A stretch of DNA of 64,000 bases from Wukongibacter sp050859025 (GCF_050859025.1 NZ_CP138200.1:3906001-3970000); one strand, 5' to 3'; shown: positions 33,741 through 42,725, counted from the stretch's first letter. Notes: generated from the sequence alone by a model not told the origin. A program made the numbers and translations.

Positions 33741-35369
33741 ATGAAGGGTAAATCTATACTGGCAGGCATATTGGTTGCTACTTTAAGTTTTTCAACGGTA
33801 TTCGCTACTCCAAAGGAAAATGTAATCATGAGCAAGGCTCACAAAACACCAGAATTTATTTCAGGTAAACTAACTGATGCATCAAACAAAGAACCAAAGG
33901 ACATAGTACTAGATTATCTAAATAATAATAAGGACAAATTTAAGTTTACCTCAAATTCTTCTAAGGATTCATTCAAGATTTTATCAGAGAATAAGGATTC
34001 ATTGGGTTATACATATCTAAGATTTCAACAGTTATATGAGGGTATTCCTGTGTTTGGCTCTACTCAAACAGCCCATGTAAATAAAAAAGGGGAACTTACA
34101 AGCTTTTCTGGAGCAATTATACCTGATCTGGGGAATCAAAAAAAATTGAAGTCAAATAAGAGCCTCAAACCTAAAAAGGCTATAAAAATAGCTGAGAAGG
34201 ATCTTGGTTTTGAGCCTACATATGAAGTAAAGCCAAGCTCTGAGCTAGTAATTTATACTCATGAAGACGAAGCAATATATACTTATCTTGTAAGACTAAA
34301 CTTTGTTAATCCAGAACCTGGAAATTGGTATTATTTTATCAACTCTGAAACTGGTGAAATTGTTCACAAGTTCAATTCCTTCTACGATGCGGGTGTACCT
34401 ACCAACGGTCAAGATACTGTTGGAACCGGCGTAGGTGTATTAGGAGATACTAAAGAAATCAATACTCTTTTATCATCATCACAATATTATCTTGTTGATA
34501 GGACACGTGGAAATGGTATCGAAACCTATGATGGTGAAAATCAATACTTTATATTTGGCTGGGGACTTCCTGGAACTATATGGATAGACAGTGATAACAG
34601 CTTGATTGACTCCTATGATGCTGCGGCAGTCGATGCTCATAAGTATGCTGCTATAACTTATGACTACTACTTAGATACTTTTGGAAGGGACAGCTTCGAT
34701 GGAAATGGTGCCACAATAGAGTCTACAGTTCATTATCGCGATAACTATAATAACGCAGGTTGGACTGGCTACCAAATGATATACGGCGATGGTGATGGAA
34801 GTAAATTTAGAGAGTTCTCAGGTGCATTAGATGTTGTTGCCCACGAATTGACACATGCGGTTACTCAAAATACAGCCGATTTAATATATCAAAATGAATC
34901 TGGTGCAATAAATGAAGCAATGTCAGATATTTTTGGAACCGCTGTTGAGTTCTATGCAAATAATGATCCTGATTGGCTTCTTGGAGAAGATATTTATACT
35001 CCTAATATTGATGGTGATACTATGAGATCAATGGAAGATCCTACTGTATGCGGTGATCCAGATCACTATGACGATAGATATACTGGATCAGACGACAATG
35101 GTGGTGTTCATACAAATTCAAGTATCATTAATAAAACAGCTTACTTAATTAGTGAAGGAGGAACACATTATGGTGTTACAGTCAACGGTATAGGAATGGA
35201 TAAGATGGCAAATATATTCTACCGTGCCTTGACTCAACATTTAACTCAATCTTCTACCTTTAGTCAGCTGAGAGCTGCTTTAATTCAATCAGCTTCAGAG
35301 CTTTATGGGACAAACGGTTCAGAAGTACAAGCTATACAATCTGCCTTTGACTCAGTTGGTATTCAATAG
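33741..35369 (+). CDS. Secreted thermolysin-like neutral metalloprotease (M4 family)
   Basis: Extracellular zinc protease preproprotein of 542 aa. The signal peptide is MKGKSILAGILVATLSFSTVFA. A propeptide with FTP and PepSY regions runs to about residue 215 (FRQLYEGIPVFGS, INSETGEIVHKF). The mature domain has HELTH at 368-372, the third zinc ligand E392 in GAINEAMSD (23 residues after the catalytic Glu, as in thermolysin) and the active-site histidine region GGVHTNSSI. AAGGAGG lies just before the ATG. It is the only large plus-strand gene here. In Bacillus, NprR-type regulators control such a protease, which matches the neighbouring module. Confidence 0.95.
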   Translation: MKGKSILAGILVATLSFSTVFATPKENVIMSKAHKTPEFISGKLTDASNKEPKDIVLDYLNNNKDKFKFTSNSSKDSFKILSENKDSLGYTYLRFQQLYEGIPVFGSTQTAHVNKKGELTSFSGAIIPDLGNQKKLKSNKSLKPKKAIKIAEKDLGFEPTYEVKPSSELVIYTHEDEAIYTYLVRLNFVNPEPGNWYYFINSETGEIVHKFNSFYDAGVPTNGQDTVGTGVGVLGDTKEINTLLSSSQYYLVDRTRGNGIETYDGENQYFIFGWGLPGTIWIDSDNSLIDSYDAAAVDAHKYAAITYDYYLDTFGRDSFDGNGATIESTVHYRDNYNNAGWTGYQMIYGDGDGSKFREFSGALDVVAHELTHAVTQNTADLIYQNESGAINEAMSDIFGTAVEFYANNDPDWLLGEDIYTPNIDGDTMRSMEDPTVCGDPDHYDDRYTGSDDNGGVHTNSSIINKTAYLISEGGTHYGVTVNGIGMDKMANIFYRALTQHLTQSSTFSQLRAALIQSASELYGTNGSEVQAIQSAFDSVGIQ

Positions 35370-35395
35370 ATAGCTTTTTAGACTTTCTATTAATG

Positions 35396-35567
35396 AAAAG
35401 AGATATCTAAGAATGGTGAATTTCTATGGTATTTGAAATATTCATCGGTTTGTCAAATACGTCAGCACTAGACAAATATCTGAAATTTCAAGACCTCGAA
35501 TTTCATTCATTCTGAAACACCCGGGAGCTGGATTCATAAGAAACCTTTATGAGACAGCTCCTTAAAA
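35396..35567 (+). repeat. Repeat family F, full-length copy with terminator-like end
   Basis: About 170 bp after the protease. Its ends match the shorter element at 42643-42723: read on the minus strand, GGAGCTGTCTCATAA...CTTATGAATC then GGGTGTTTCAG at one end and ATTCTTAGATATCTCTTTT at the other. The right part forms a GGAGCTG/CAGCTCC hairpin followed by TTAAAAATTGTTTT and could terminate protease transcription. Confidence 0.65.
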
Positions 35568-35632
35568 ATTGTTTTAGTTTTATAAAAAATAACTGCCTTG
35601 TATACTTAAGCCTTATAAGGCTACATATATAT

Positions 35633-35694
35633 TTTATAAAAATTAAACCCATAGGGATTAGCTTAACATTTAGCTAAACTAATCCTATGGGTTT
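35633..35694. terminator. Bidirectional terminator between M4 protease and kbl
   Basis: A long stem AAACCCATAGG...CCTATGGGTTT with inner TTAGCTTAA/TTTAGCTAA pairing and T-rich flanks on both sides. It lies between convergent genes, so it can serve both. Confidence 0.8.
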
Positions 35695-35728
35695 TATATA
35701 TAGAAATACTATCTTTTAAGAATATTTT

Positions 35729-36919
35729 TTAAATTCCTAGTTCTTCTTTTGCTTCTTTAAAGGCATTTATTGCAAAGTCTAAATCTTCTTTTGAATGAGC
35801 TGCTGAAATTTGTGTTCTAATTCTTGCTTTTCCCTTTGGCACTACTGGGTAGTAGAAACCTATTACGTAAACACCCTTTTCAAGCATTTTTTCCGCCATT
35901 TTTTGTGAAAGTACTGCATCACCAAGCATTATTGGAACTATTGGATGTTCACTTTCTATAATCTCAAGGCCTATATCCTTTATCTTTTCTCTAAAGTATC
36001 TTGTGTTTTCTTCAAGCTTATCTCTGTGCTCTGTACTTTCTGTAAGTATTTCTAAAACCTTTAATGATGCCGAAGCAATAGCTGGTGCTAGTGTGTTTGA
36101 AAATAGATATGGTCTTGAACGTTGTCTAAGCAAGTCTATTATTTCTTTTCTGCCGCTTGTATAACCACCGCTTGCTCCACCTAGAGCCTTTCCAAGTGTT
36201 CCTGTTATTATGTCCACTCTTCCCATTACATCTCTATATTCATGAGTTCCTTTTCCATGCTTTCCTGTAAATCCAACTGCATGACTATCATCTACCATTA
36301 CAAGGGCATTGTATTTATCCGCAAGATCACAGATTCCCTTTAGATTAGCTATTATCCCATCCATTGAAAATACACCATCTGTTGCTATAAGCTTAATACG
36401 TACTCCATCCTTGTCTGCTTGAATAAGCTGAGCTTCTAAATCCGCCATATCATTGTTTTTATATCTATATCTTTTTGCTTTACTAAGTCTTACTCCATCA
36501 ATTATACTTGCATGGTTTAACTCATCACTTATTATAGCATCTTCAGCAGTTGTTATTGTTTCGAAAAGACCACCATTTGCGTCAAAGCATGATGAATATA
36601 AAATAGTGTCTTCTGTCTCTAAGAATTCTGTTATCTTTTCTTCTAACTTTTTATGTACCTCTTGTGTTCCACAAATAAATCTTACAGATGATAATCCATA
36701 TCCCCAATTGTCATAGCTTGCTTTTGCTGCTTCTTTTACTAATGGATTATTGGATAATCCAAGATAATTATTAGCGCACATGTTAAGAACGCCATCTACC
36801 TTAGTTGTATCTATTCTGCTTTTTTGTGGTGTAGTTATTATTCTTTCGTCTTTCCACAATCCGTTATCCTTGATTTCTTGTAATTGCTCAGTATAAATAT
36901 TTTTTACTGCTTTAAACAT
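35729..36919 (-). CDS. kbl: Glycine C-acetyltransferase (2-amino-3-ketobutyrate CoA ligase)
   Basis: PLP enzyme that cleaves 2-amino-3-oxobutyrate with CoA to glycine and acetyl-CoA, the second step of threonine degradation by threonine dehydrogenase. The 396-aa protein has the PLP lysine K244 in GTLGKALGGASGGY, the same number as in E. coli Kbl, and DDSHAVGFTGKHGKG. ATG 36919 lies 8-9 nt after AAGGAG; an in-frame GTG six codons earlier lies on that site and is unlikely. It follows tdh in the same direction. Confidence 0.96.
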   Translation of the reverse strand: MFKAVKNIYTEQLQEIKDNGLWKDERIITTPQKSRIDTTKVDGVLNMCANNYLGLSNNPLVKEAAKASYDNWGYGLSSVRFICGTQEVHKKLEEKITEFLETEDTILYSSCFDANGGLFETITTAEDAIISDELNHASIIDGVRLSKAKRYRYKNNDMADLEAQLIQADKDGVRIKLIATDGVFSMDGIIANLKGICDLADKYNALVMVDDSHAVGFTGKHGKGTHEYRDVMGRVDIITGTLGKALGGASGGYTSGRKEIIDLLRQRSRPYLFSNTLAPAIASASLKVLEILTESTEHRDKLEENTRYFREKIKDIGLEIIESEHPIVPIMLGDAVLSQKMAEKMLEKGVYVIGFYYPVVPKGKARIRTQISAAHSKEDLDFAINAFKEAKEELGI

Positions 36920-37053
36920 TTCTTCACTCTCCTTCACTTTAATAATAAATTGGATAATTATTAGGCAAAGCTTATAAATCTTTGTATATTTACATATGTG
37001 TGGTTAAGAAGTTTTATAAAGGCAAATAAACTCCTCAACCCCACATTTTTAAG

Positions 37054-38091
37054 CTAGTCCCAATTAAGTATTACTTTTCCGGACTGTCCACTTTTCATTG
37101 CCTGAAAACCTTTTTCAAATTCTGTATAGTGAAAGTTATGTGTTATTACAGGCTGTATATCTAAACCAGATTGGAGCATAGCAGTCATTTTATACCATGT
37201 TTCGAACATTTCTCTTCCATAAATACCCTTTAGGAAAAGACCATTAAATACTATTTTATTCCAATCCACTTGTGTTTCAGGTCCTTGTATTCCTAATAAT
37301 GCAATCTTGCCACCGTGAAACATTGCATCTATCATATCATTAAAAGCTTTTGCATTTCCCGACATTTCAAGCCCTACGTCAAATCCTTCTTTCATGCCTA
37401 ACTCGTCCATTACGCTTCTTATTGTTTGTTTTGTTACATTTACTACCCTTGTAGCTCCCATTTTTTTTGCAAGCTCTAATCTATAGTCATTTATATCAGT
37501 TACAACTATATATCTTGCTCCTGCATGTTTAGCTATTGCAGCAGCCATGATTCCTATAGGACCTGCTCCTGTAATAAGAACGTCTTCGCCTAATAGATCG
37601 AATGATAATGCTGTATGGACAGCGTTTCCAAGAGGATCAAAAATACTTAATACATCCTTGGGTATTGTTGGATCACAAAGCCATATATTTGTAACAGGAA
37701 TAGCAGCGTACTCAGCAAAAATACCTGTTCTATTTACACCAATTCCTTTAGTGTCTTTACATAGATGTCTTCTACCTGCAAGACAATTTCTACATTTACC
37801 ACAAACTACATGTCCCTCACCGGATACTATATCTCCAACCTTAAGATCCTTTACATCTTCTCCAATCTCAACTATTTCACCAACAAATTCATGTCCTATT
37901 GTCATTGGCACCGGGATAGTTTCTTGTGACCATTTGTCCCAATCATATATGTGTACATCAGTACCGCATATTGCTGTTTTATGCATTTTTACAAGTACTT
38001 CTCCTTCTTTAATCTCTGGAAAAGGAACTTTTTCTAACCATAAACCAGGCTCTGCATACTTTTTTACTAAGGCATCCATCGTCTTTGACAC
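37054..38091 (-). CDS. tdh: L-threonine 3-dehydrogenase, zinc-dependent MDR type
   Basis: NAD-dependent oxidation of L-threonine to 2-amino-3-oxobutyrate. The 345-aa medium-chain dehydrogenase has catalytic zinc ligands C42 and H67-E68 (AICGTDVHIYDWD, GHEFVGEI), a structural zinc loop CGKCRNCLAGRRHLC, and the nucleotide loop GAGPIGIMAAAIAKHAGA. GTG start at 38091 follows AGAGGAG by 7 nt. A promoter with a shared box lies upstream. Kbl is encoded 135 bp downstream. A second, unrelated threonine dehydrogenase is encoded at 38675-39640. Confidence 0.95.
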   Translation of the reverse strand: MSKTMDALVKKYAEPGLWLEKVPFPEIKEGEVLVKMHKTAICGTDVHIYDWDKWSQETIPVPMTIGHEFVGEIVEIGEDVKDLKVGDIVSGEGHVVCGKCRNCLAGRRHLCKDTKGIGVNRTGIFAEYAAIPVTNIWLCDPTIPKDVLSIFDPLGNAVHTALSFDLLGEDVLITGAGPIGIMAAAIAKHAGARYIVVTDINDYRLELAKKMGATRVVNVTKQTIRSVMDELGMKEGFDVGLEMSGNAKAFNDMIDAMFHGGKIALLGIQGPETQVDWNKIVFNGLFLKGIYGREMFETWYKMTAMLQSGLDIQPVITHNFHYTEFEKGFQAMKSGQSGKVILNWD

Positions 38092-38284
38092 AAAGCATCT
38101 CCTCTTTCTTCTTATTAGTACGTATTTTTACACTAATTTTGTAGTATTTTTTAATCTATAGCTTTGTACGCTTTACAAATTACTTTCTTTTTAAACATAC
38201 TCTTTCAGCATCTTCCCTTAAAGAAAATCATTTGTATTTGATGCACTTACATTTATAGCCTTATTAGCTATTTATGTTTCTGTA

Positions 38285-38296
38285 TTGCGTACATTT
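38285..38296 (-). promoter_or_regulatory. AAATGTACGCAA box at the tdh promoter
   Basis: This 12-mer on the minus strand begins about 12 nt after the tdh -10 element, close to the predicted transcription start. The identical 12-mer occurs upstream of the second threonine dehydrogenase (39798-39809), and a variant AAGATGTACGTG occurs at 39841-39852. Candidate operator for a shared regulator of threonine breakdown. Confidence 0.5.
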
Positions 38297-38307
38297 CTGA
38301 TAAATTT

Positions 38308-38335
38308 ATTATACTATAAAAAAGCAAATAATCAA
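38308..38335 (-). promoter_or_regulatory. Sigma-A promoter of tdh-kbl
   Basis: Minus-strand TTGATT (38330-38335) and TATAAT (38308-38313), 16-bp spacer. The -35/spacer sequence TTGATTATTTGCTTTTTTATAG is nearly the same as at the promoter at 39861-39888. It leaves a roughly 200-nt untranslated leader before tdh. Confidence 0.7.
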
Positions 38336-38505
38336 CTAAATTGTTTTTATTTCAAATTTTTTTTTATAGCATATAAGAGGTTATAAACTTTAGATAGGCA
38401 AGTGCCTTTAAACAAAACAAAGCTTAATCTTCTAAGTATTGCAGGAAATCAAGCCTACAAGATTAGTTTTACATTGTAGGTTCGATTTATAATATGTACT
38501 ATCTT

Positions 38506-38633
38506 CTACTCAAACAAATTCATTTCTTTACCTACTTTATCAAATACTGCTACAGCTCTTCCAAGCTGCTTGCCAACATGTCTAGCCATTTCCATTCATC
38601 TTTCAAAACCTTTAATTCATGTACACTTGACAT
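38506..38633 (-). pseudogene. Remnant of a flavodoxin/NADPH-dependent FMN reductase-like gene
   Basis: The minus strand encodes VLKDEWKWLDM in one frame and MARHVGKQLGRAVAVFDKVGKEMNLFE, ending in a stop, in the next; a one-base shift near 38590 would join them into a plausible C-terminal end. The EW..MARHVGKQLGRAV pattern recalls clostridial flavodoxin-family reductases. Nothing upstream of it remains coding. Family call is tentative. Confidence 0.4.
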
Positions 38634-38674
38634 TTTAAATACTCATAATTCTAAACTGAATTCCTTAAGAATAT

Positions 38675-39640
38675 TTATTTGTTATTTCCAAGTTTTTCTT
38701 TCAATTTTTCAAGCATATCTACAGTCATTGTTTCAAGATTATATTTAGGAGTCCATCCCCATTCCTCACGTGCTGCAGAATCATCTAGTGAATTAGGCCA
38801 AGACTCAGCAATTTTCTGTTTAACAGGATCTACATCGTATTTAATTTCAAATTCAGGTACATGTTTCTTAATTTCTGCATAAACATCCTCTGGTCCAAAG
38901 CTCATAGCTGTTACATTAAAAGCATTTCTATGTTTAAGCTTAGTTGAATCCGCCTCCATTAGGTTAACTATACAATCTAAGGCATCTGGCATATACATCA
39001 TGTCCATCTTAGTTCCTTCTTTTATGTTACAAATGAATTCCTTAGTTTTTAATGCTTCATAGTAAATATGTACAGCATAGTCTGTTGTTCCTCCACCTGG
39101 TAAAGCTTCATAGGAAATTAACCCTGGGAATCTAACACCCCTTGTATCAACGCCAAATCTTTCATAATAATAGTCACATAAAAGCTCTCCTGCAACCTTA
39201 GAAACACCATATATTGTTGTGGGTCTTTGGATTGTGTCTTGAGGGGTTAAATCCATAGGTGTACTTGGCCCAAATGCTGCTATTGAACTTGGAATAAATA
39301 CTCCATGATTTTTCTCCCTAGCCACCTCTAAAACATTGTATAAACCATTCATATTTATATCCCACAGCAAATGGGGCTTTTCTTCTCCTACTGCAGAAAG
39401 AATAGATGCTAGGTGAATAACTGTATCAACATTATGCTTTTTTGTTGCTTCTATAATTTGTTGTGAATTTAATACATCAACTAATTCAAAGGGACCTGAC
39501 TCCATTACTTCCTTATTAGCTGTATCTTTTTTACTCCTACTACTAGCTACAACATTATTTTCTCCATAAATTCTTCTGAGCTTTAAAACTAGCTCTGAAC
39601 CGATTTGACCTAAAGCTCCAGTAACTAAAATCCTTTTCAT
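38675..39640 (-). CDS. NAD-dependent SDR-type L-threonine 3-dehydrogenase / epimerase family protein
   Basis: A 321-aa extended short-chain dehydrogenase. The nucleotide motif VTGALGQIGSEL lies at 6-17 and the catalytic pair is Y144 and K148 (TIYGVSKVAGEL). LWDINMNGLYNVLEVA and FPGLISYEALPGGGTTDYAVHIYYEAL with DMMYMPDAL are typical of the GalE-like threonine dehydrogenases described from Flavobacterium and archaea. It makes the same product as the zinc enzyme encoded downstream. It has its own promoter, so it may be regulated in parallel with tdh-kbl. Substrate is inferred from family and context. Confidence 0.87.
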   Translation of the reverse strand: MKRILVTGALGQIGSELVLKLRRIYGENNVVASSRSKKDTANKEVMESGPFELVDVLNSQQIIEATKKHNVDTVIHLASILSAVGEEKPHLLWDINMNGLYNVLEVAREKNHGVFIPSSIAAFGPSTPMDLTPQDTIQRPTTIYGVSKVAGELLCDYYYERFGVDTRGVRFPGLISYEALPGGGTTDYAVHIYYEALKTKEFICNIKEGTKMDMMYMPDALDCIVNLMEADSTKLKHRNAFNVTAMSFGPEDVYAEIKKHVPEFEIKYDVDPVKQKIAESWPNSLDDSAAREEWGWTPKYNLETMTVDMLEKLKEKLGNNK

Positions 39641-39797
39641 TTAATCACCTCATTTTATTATTATTAAAATTAACGATTTATATAGCTTAAAGCTATTTAA
39701 AGAACCTACTTATTGCAGCAATTAGAGTCATTTTTTATGTAGAATGGGATTTTGCCTAATGTGTTTTGAGCGTCACAGAAAACAATTTGTAGTTGAG

Positions 39798-39809
39798 TTG
39801 CGTACATTT
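39798..39809 (-). promoter_or_regulatory. AAATGTACGCAA box upstream of SDR threonine dehydrogenase
   Basis: Identical on the minus strand to the 12-mer at the tdh promoter. A related box AAGATGTACGTG lies 31 nt closer to the promoter (39841-39852). Together they suggest an operator with two sites at this promoter and one at tdh. Confidence 0.5.
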
Positions 39810-39860
39810 TTGAAATCATTCTCCGTTATTGTGTCCTTAACACGTACATCTTCTATTTTT

Positions 39861-39888
39861 AGTATACTACAAAAAAATAAATAATCAA
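39861..39888 (-). promoter_or_regulatory. Sigma-A promoter of SDR threonine dehydrogenase
   Basis: Minus-strand TTGATT (39883-39888), 16-bp spacer, TATACT (39861-39866). The spacer is almost identical to that of the tdh promoter. The predicted leader is about 210 nt and holds two TGTACG boxes. Confidence 0.65.
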
Positions 39889-39984
39889 TACAGAAAAAAC
39901 AAAATTTTCAGTTTATTATGTAAAGCTTAAATATAGGCATAGATTAATAGTTCTACTTGAATTTTTATAGCAAAAATTAATTAT

Positions 39985-40094
39985 AGACTGCTGATAAATC
40001 TGAAGTTCAAGGTGTGCTGAAATCAAGATACTACAGCGTATACAGCGTTCTTGTCTGAAGCAGCAACGAAGAAATTCGGTTTTGTCAGCAGTCT
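39985..40094 (+). repeat. 110-bp inverted-repeat element after the Lon-like gene
   Basis: Bounded by a perfect 10-bp inverted repeat, AGACTGCTGA (39985-39994) and TCAGCAGTCT (40085-40094). The interior has higher GC than its surroundings and a possible second hairpin (CTACAGCGTATACAGCG). It lies just past the stop of the Lon-like gene and may be a MITE or part of its 3' end. Confidence 0.55.
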
Positions 40095-40132
40095 GACAGA
40101 TTAATAATTAGTCTATCATATTATTCTTAGCT

Positions 40133-42478
40133 TTAGTTTTCACCTTTATTCACTACTTGACTATATACTTCTAGTTTCTTTTCAACTGCATCAAATATTT
40201 GACTGAACTTTCTATCTGTTAATATTTCCATACCTTCTTCAATGGTTGATACAGCATAAATACTAAATTTACCAGTTCTAACTGCTTCTATTAATTCATC
40301 ATCTAAAACTAAATCATCTATATTTTGAGCAGGAATTATTACTCCTTGATGACCGGTTAAACCAAAATACTTACATATGTTATAGTATCCTTCAACTTTT
40401 TCAGTTATTCCTCCTACGGGCTGAATTTCACCTTTTTGATTTACAGAACCAGTTACTCCAAAAGACTGCTTAATTGGTATATTTCCAATACTTGATAATA
40501 TTCCATATAACTCAGTACTAGAAGCACTATCTCCGTCTACCCCATTATAAGACTGCTCAAAACAGATTTTTGAGGTTACATTTAAGGGTCTATTTTTACA
40601 GAATTCTTCATTAAGATACCCTTCTAAAATCATAACTCCTTTGTCATGTATATTTCCACTAAGTTCGACTTCTCTTTCTATATTAATAATACCTTTAGTT
40701 CCTGCATAGGATGACACTGTAATAACCGTAGGTCTTCCAAAAACATAGTCTCCAGTATCAAGAACTGAAAGACCGTTAATTTTACCTACCTGACTACCTT
40801 TTACGTCAATAATAATCTTACCATCCCGGTACAATTCATCAATTCTATCCTCAATCCTGTTGTTTCTATTTCTTTTTTCTGCTATTGCTTTCTGTACATT
40901 TCTTTCTGTAATATATCTATTTCCTTGATAACTAGCCCATACATCAGCCTCAATTAGGACCTCAGTAACCTTATTAAATCTAGTTGAAAGCTTCTTCTGA
41001 CTTCCAGCAATTCTATTACTATATTCTAAAACCTTAAATACACCTTCCCTAGTCAAATGCCTTAGATTTTCCTTTTCACAAAATGAGTTGATAAAGCAGG
41101 CCATTTTATACTGATTGTCAAGGTTATTCTCCATAATGGAGTCAAAATCTACCTTTATCTTAAATAGCTTATGAAAATCTTCATCGTACTGATAAAGTAG
41201 GTTATAAATATATGGATTACCTATTAGAATCACTTTAATGTCTATAGGTATTGTTTCGGGATCTAGAGTAGCTAAGTCTGTTATACCTAGTTGATGTCTT
41301 AAACTTTCAATTTTCACTTCTCTATTATATATAGCTCTTTTTATAGCAGTCCACGAATGTTGATTTCTCAATAGTTCTAATGCATCAAGTATTAGATATC
41401 CTCCATTGGCCCTATGAATAGCTCCAGATTTTATCATTGTAAAGTCCGTTCTAAGTGAACTATTTTCACTTTCATATTCTATAACACCTATAAGGTTGTT
41501 ATATGTCGGATTAGTCTCTACTATAACTGGAACGCCTTCCTTTTCGCTATTATCCACTATTAGATTTACATAATATCTTGGTGCAAAATCCTTTACGTCA
41601 GTATTAATGGATATATCCTCTTCAGCAATAATTTGAAAGTCAGATACATTTTCAATAACGTCTTCTTCTATTTCTTTTATATATTGAGTAACCTTTTCAA
41701 ATTCACTATATTTTTCAATCATGCTCTCAATGCTAGGCTTCACAATAAAATGGGCTGTCATTTTTTGAAAATCAAGTAAATTCTTTTTTGCTTCCTTTTC
41801 AATTAGCTTCACTTTTCTTAGTATTTCAAGGGCCTTTAATTGTATTGCTTCAGCATTCTTTTCATATTCATTCTTTTCTTCTTCGCTTAAATATTCATAT
41901 TCCTCATCGCTAATTTTTTCTCCATCCTTTAAAGGTACAAATACTAAGCCTGTAGAAACATTTTTTATTTCAAAACCTAGTTTTTTACTATAATCAAACA
42001 AATAATCTAAGACTTCATTCTTTTCATCCTGATACTTTTTTAATATATCATTCTTTCTTTTTTGATATTCTTCACTAATAAAGGCCTTTGGAACCTCCGA
42101 TATTAATTCCCTAACAAAGGAATCCATATCCTCTCTAAACAAAATACCCATACCCGATGGCAGCTCAATTTTCTTAGGTTTATCAGGTTCTTTGAAATTA
42201 TTAACATAACACCAATCAAAGTTTCCTCTTTCTTTTTTTGCATTCTCCCTTACTTTCGAAATGCAATAGCTAGTTCTTCCTGTACCTTTAATCCCTGATA
42301 TAAAAATATTATATTTGGGATTTTTAACTTTCAATCCAAATTCCAAGGCCTTTTCTGCTCTTTCTTGGCCAATTATTCCGTCAAAGTTATCTAAATCCTT
42401 TGTAGTTTTAAACTTAAAGTGCCTTGAATTATAAATTTTCTTTAATTTATGATAACTTATTTTATTTTTATCTCTCAC
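40133..42478 (-). CDS. Lon-like ATP-dependent protease (COG1067 type)
   Basis: A 781-aa cytosolic AAA+ protease. Residues 1-40 are basic. The ATPase has Walker A ISGIKGTGRTSY near 60-71 and an inserted long coiled-coil region (EEYEYLSEEEKNEYEKNAEAIQLKALEILRKVKLI). The C-terminal Lon protease domain has the catalytic serine in YNGVDGDSASSTELYGIL and the catalytic lysine region GGITEKVEGYYNICK. The insertion and order match the Lon-related putative proteases of clostridia, not canonical LonA. Start GTG 42478 follows GGGGGA. Confidence 0.9.
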   Translation of the reverse strand: MRDKNKISYHKLKKIYNSRHFKFKTTKDLDNFDGIIGQERAEKALEFGLKVKNPKYNIFISGIKGTGRTSYCISKVRENAKKERGNFDWCYVNNFKEPDKPKKIELPSGMGILFREDMDSFVRELISEVPKAFISEEYQKRKNDILKKYQDEKNEVLDYLFDYSKKLGFEIKNVSTGLVFVPLKDGEKISDEEYEYLSEEEKNEYEKNAEAIQLKALEILRKVKLIEKEAKKNLLDFQKMTAHFIVKPSIESMIEKYSEFEKVTQYIKEIEEDVIENVSDFQIIAEEDISINTDVKDFAPRYYVNLIVDNSEKEGVPVIVETNPTYNNLIGVIEYESENSSLRTDFTMIKSGAIHRANGGYLILDALELLRNQHSWTAIKRAIYNREVKIESLRHQLGITDLATLDPETIPIDIKVILIGNPYIYNLLYQYDEDFHKLFKIKVDFDSIMENNLDNQYKMACFINSFCEKENLRHLTREGVFKVLEYSNRIAGSQKKLSTRFNKVTEVLIEADVWASYQGNRYITERNVQKAIAEKRNRNNRIEDRIDELYRDGKIIIDVKGSQVGKINGLSVLDTGDYVFGRPTVITVSSYAGTKGIINIEREVELSGNIHDKGVMILEGYLNEEFCKNRPLNVTSKICFEQSYNGVDGDSASSTELYGILSSIGNIPIKQSFGVTGSVNQKGEIQPVGGITEKVEGYYNICKYFGLTGHQGVIIPAQNIDDLVLDDELIEAVRTGKFSIYAVSTIEEGMEILTDRKFSQIFDAVEKKLEVYSQVVNKGEN

Positions 42479-42642
42479 AGAATTCCCCCTTCAATGGAAG
42501 TTATATTCTATAATATTCAGTAAACCGTCCTTTGCTTACATAAATTTTAGAGAATTTATTTTATATTTATATTTTAGGTCACTCTAACAGTCTATTAATC
42601 TAGTTTTTTTATATACCTTAACTATTCATTAAATGCAAAATA

Positions 42643-42723
42643 AAAAAGGGTATCTCAGAATAGCAAATCCCTGAAACACCCTGAAAATGAGTCATAAGAT
42701 GCACTTATGAAACAATCCCTTTT
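42643..42723 (-). repeat. Repeat family F, short copy, probable queG terminator
   Basis: An 81-bp element with AAAAGGG...CCCTTTTTT ends and an inner CATAAG/CTTATG hairpin. Both ends match the longer element at 35396-35567, so it looks like an internal-deletion form. Placed directly after the queG stop with a T-run on the minus strand, it can work as a terminator. Confidence 0.65.
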
Positions 42724-42725
42724 AA

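Noticed and set aside
38092..38300. Possible glycine riboswitch in the tdh leader
   Set aside because: The conserved glycine-riboswitch blocks are absent. The shared TGTACG boxes fit a protein operator better.
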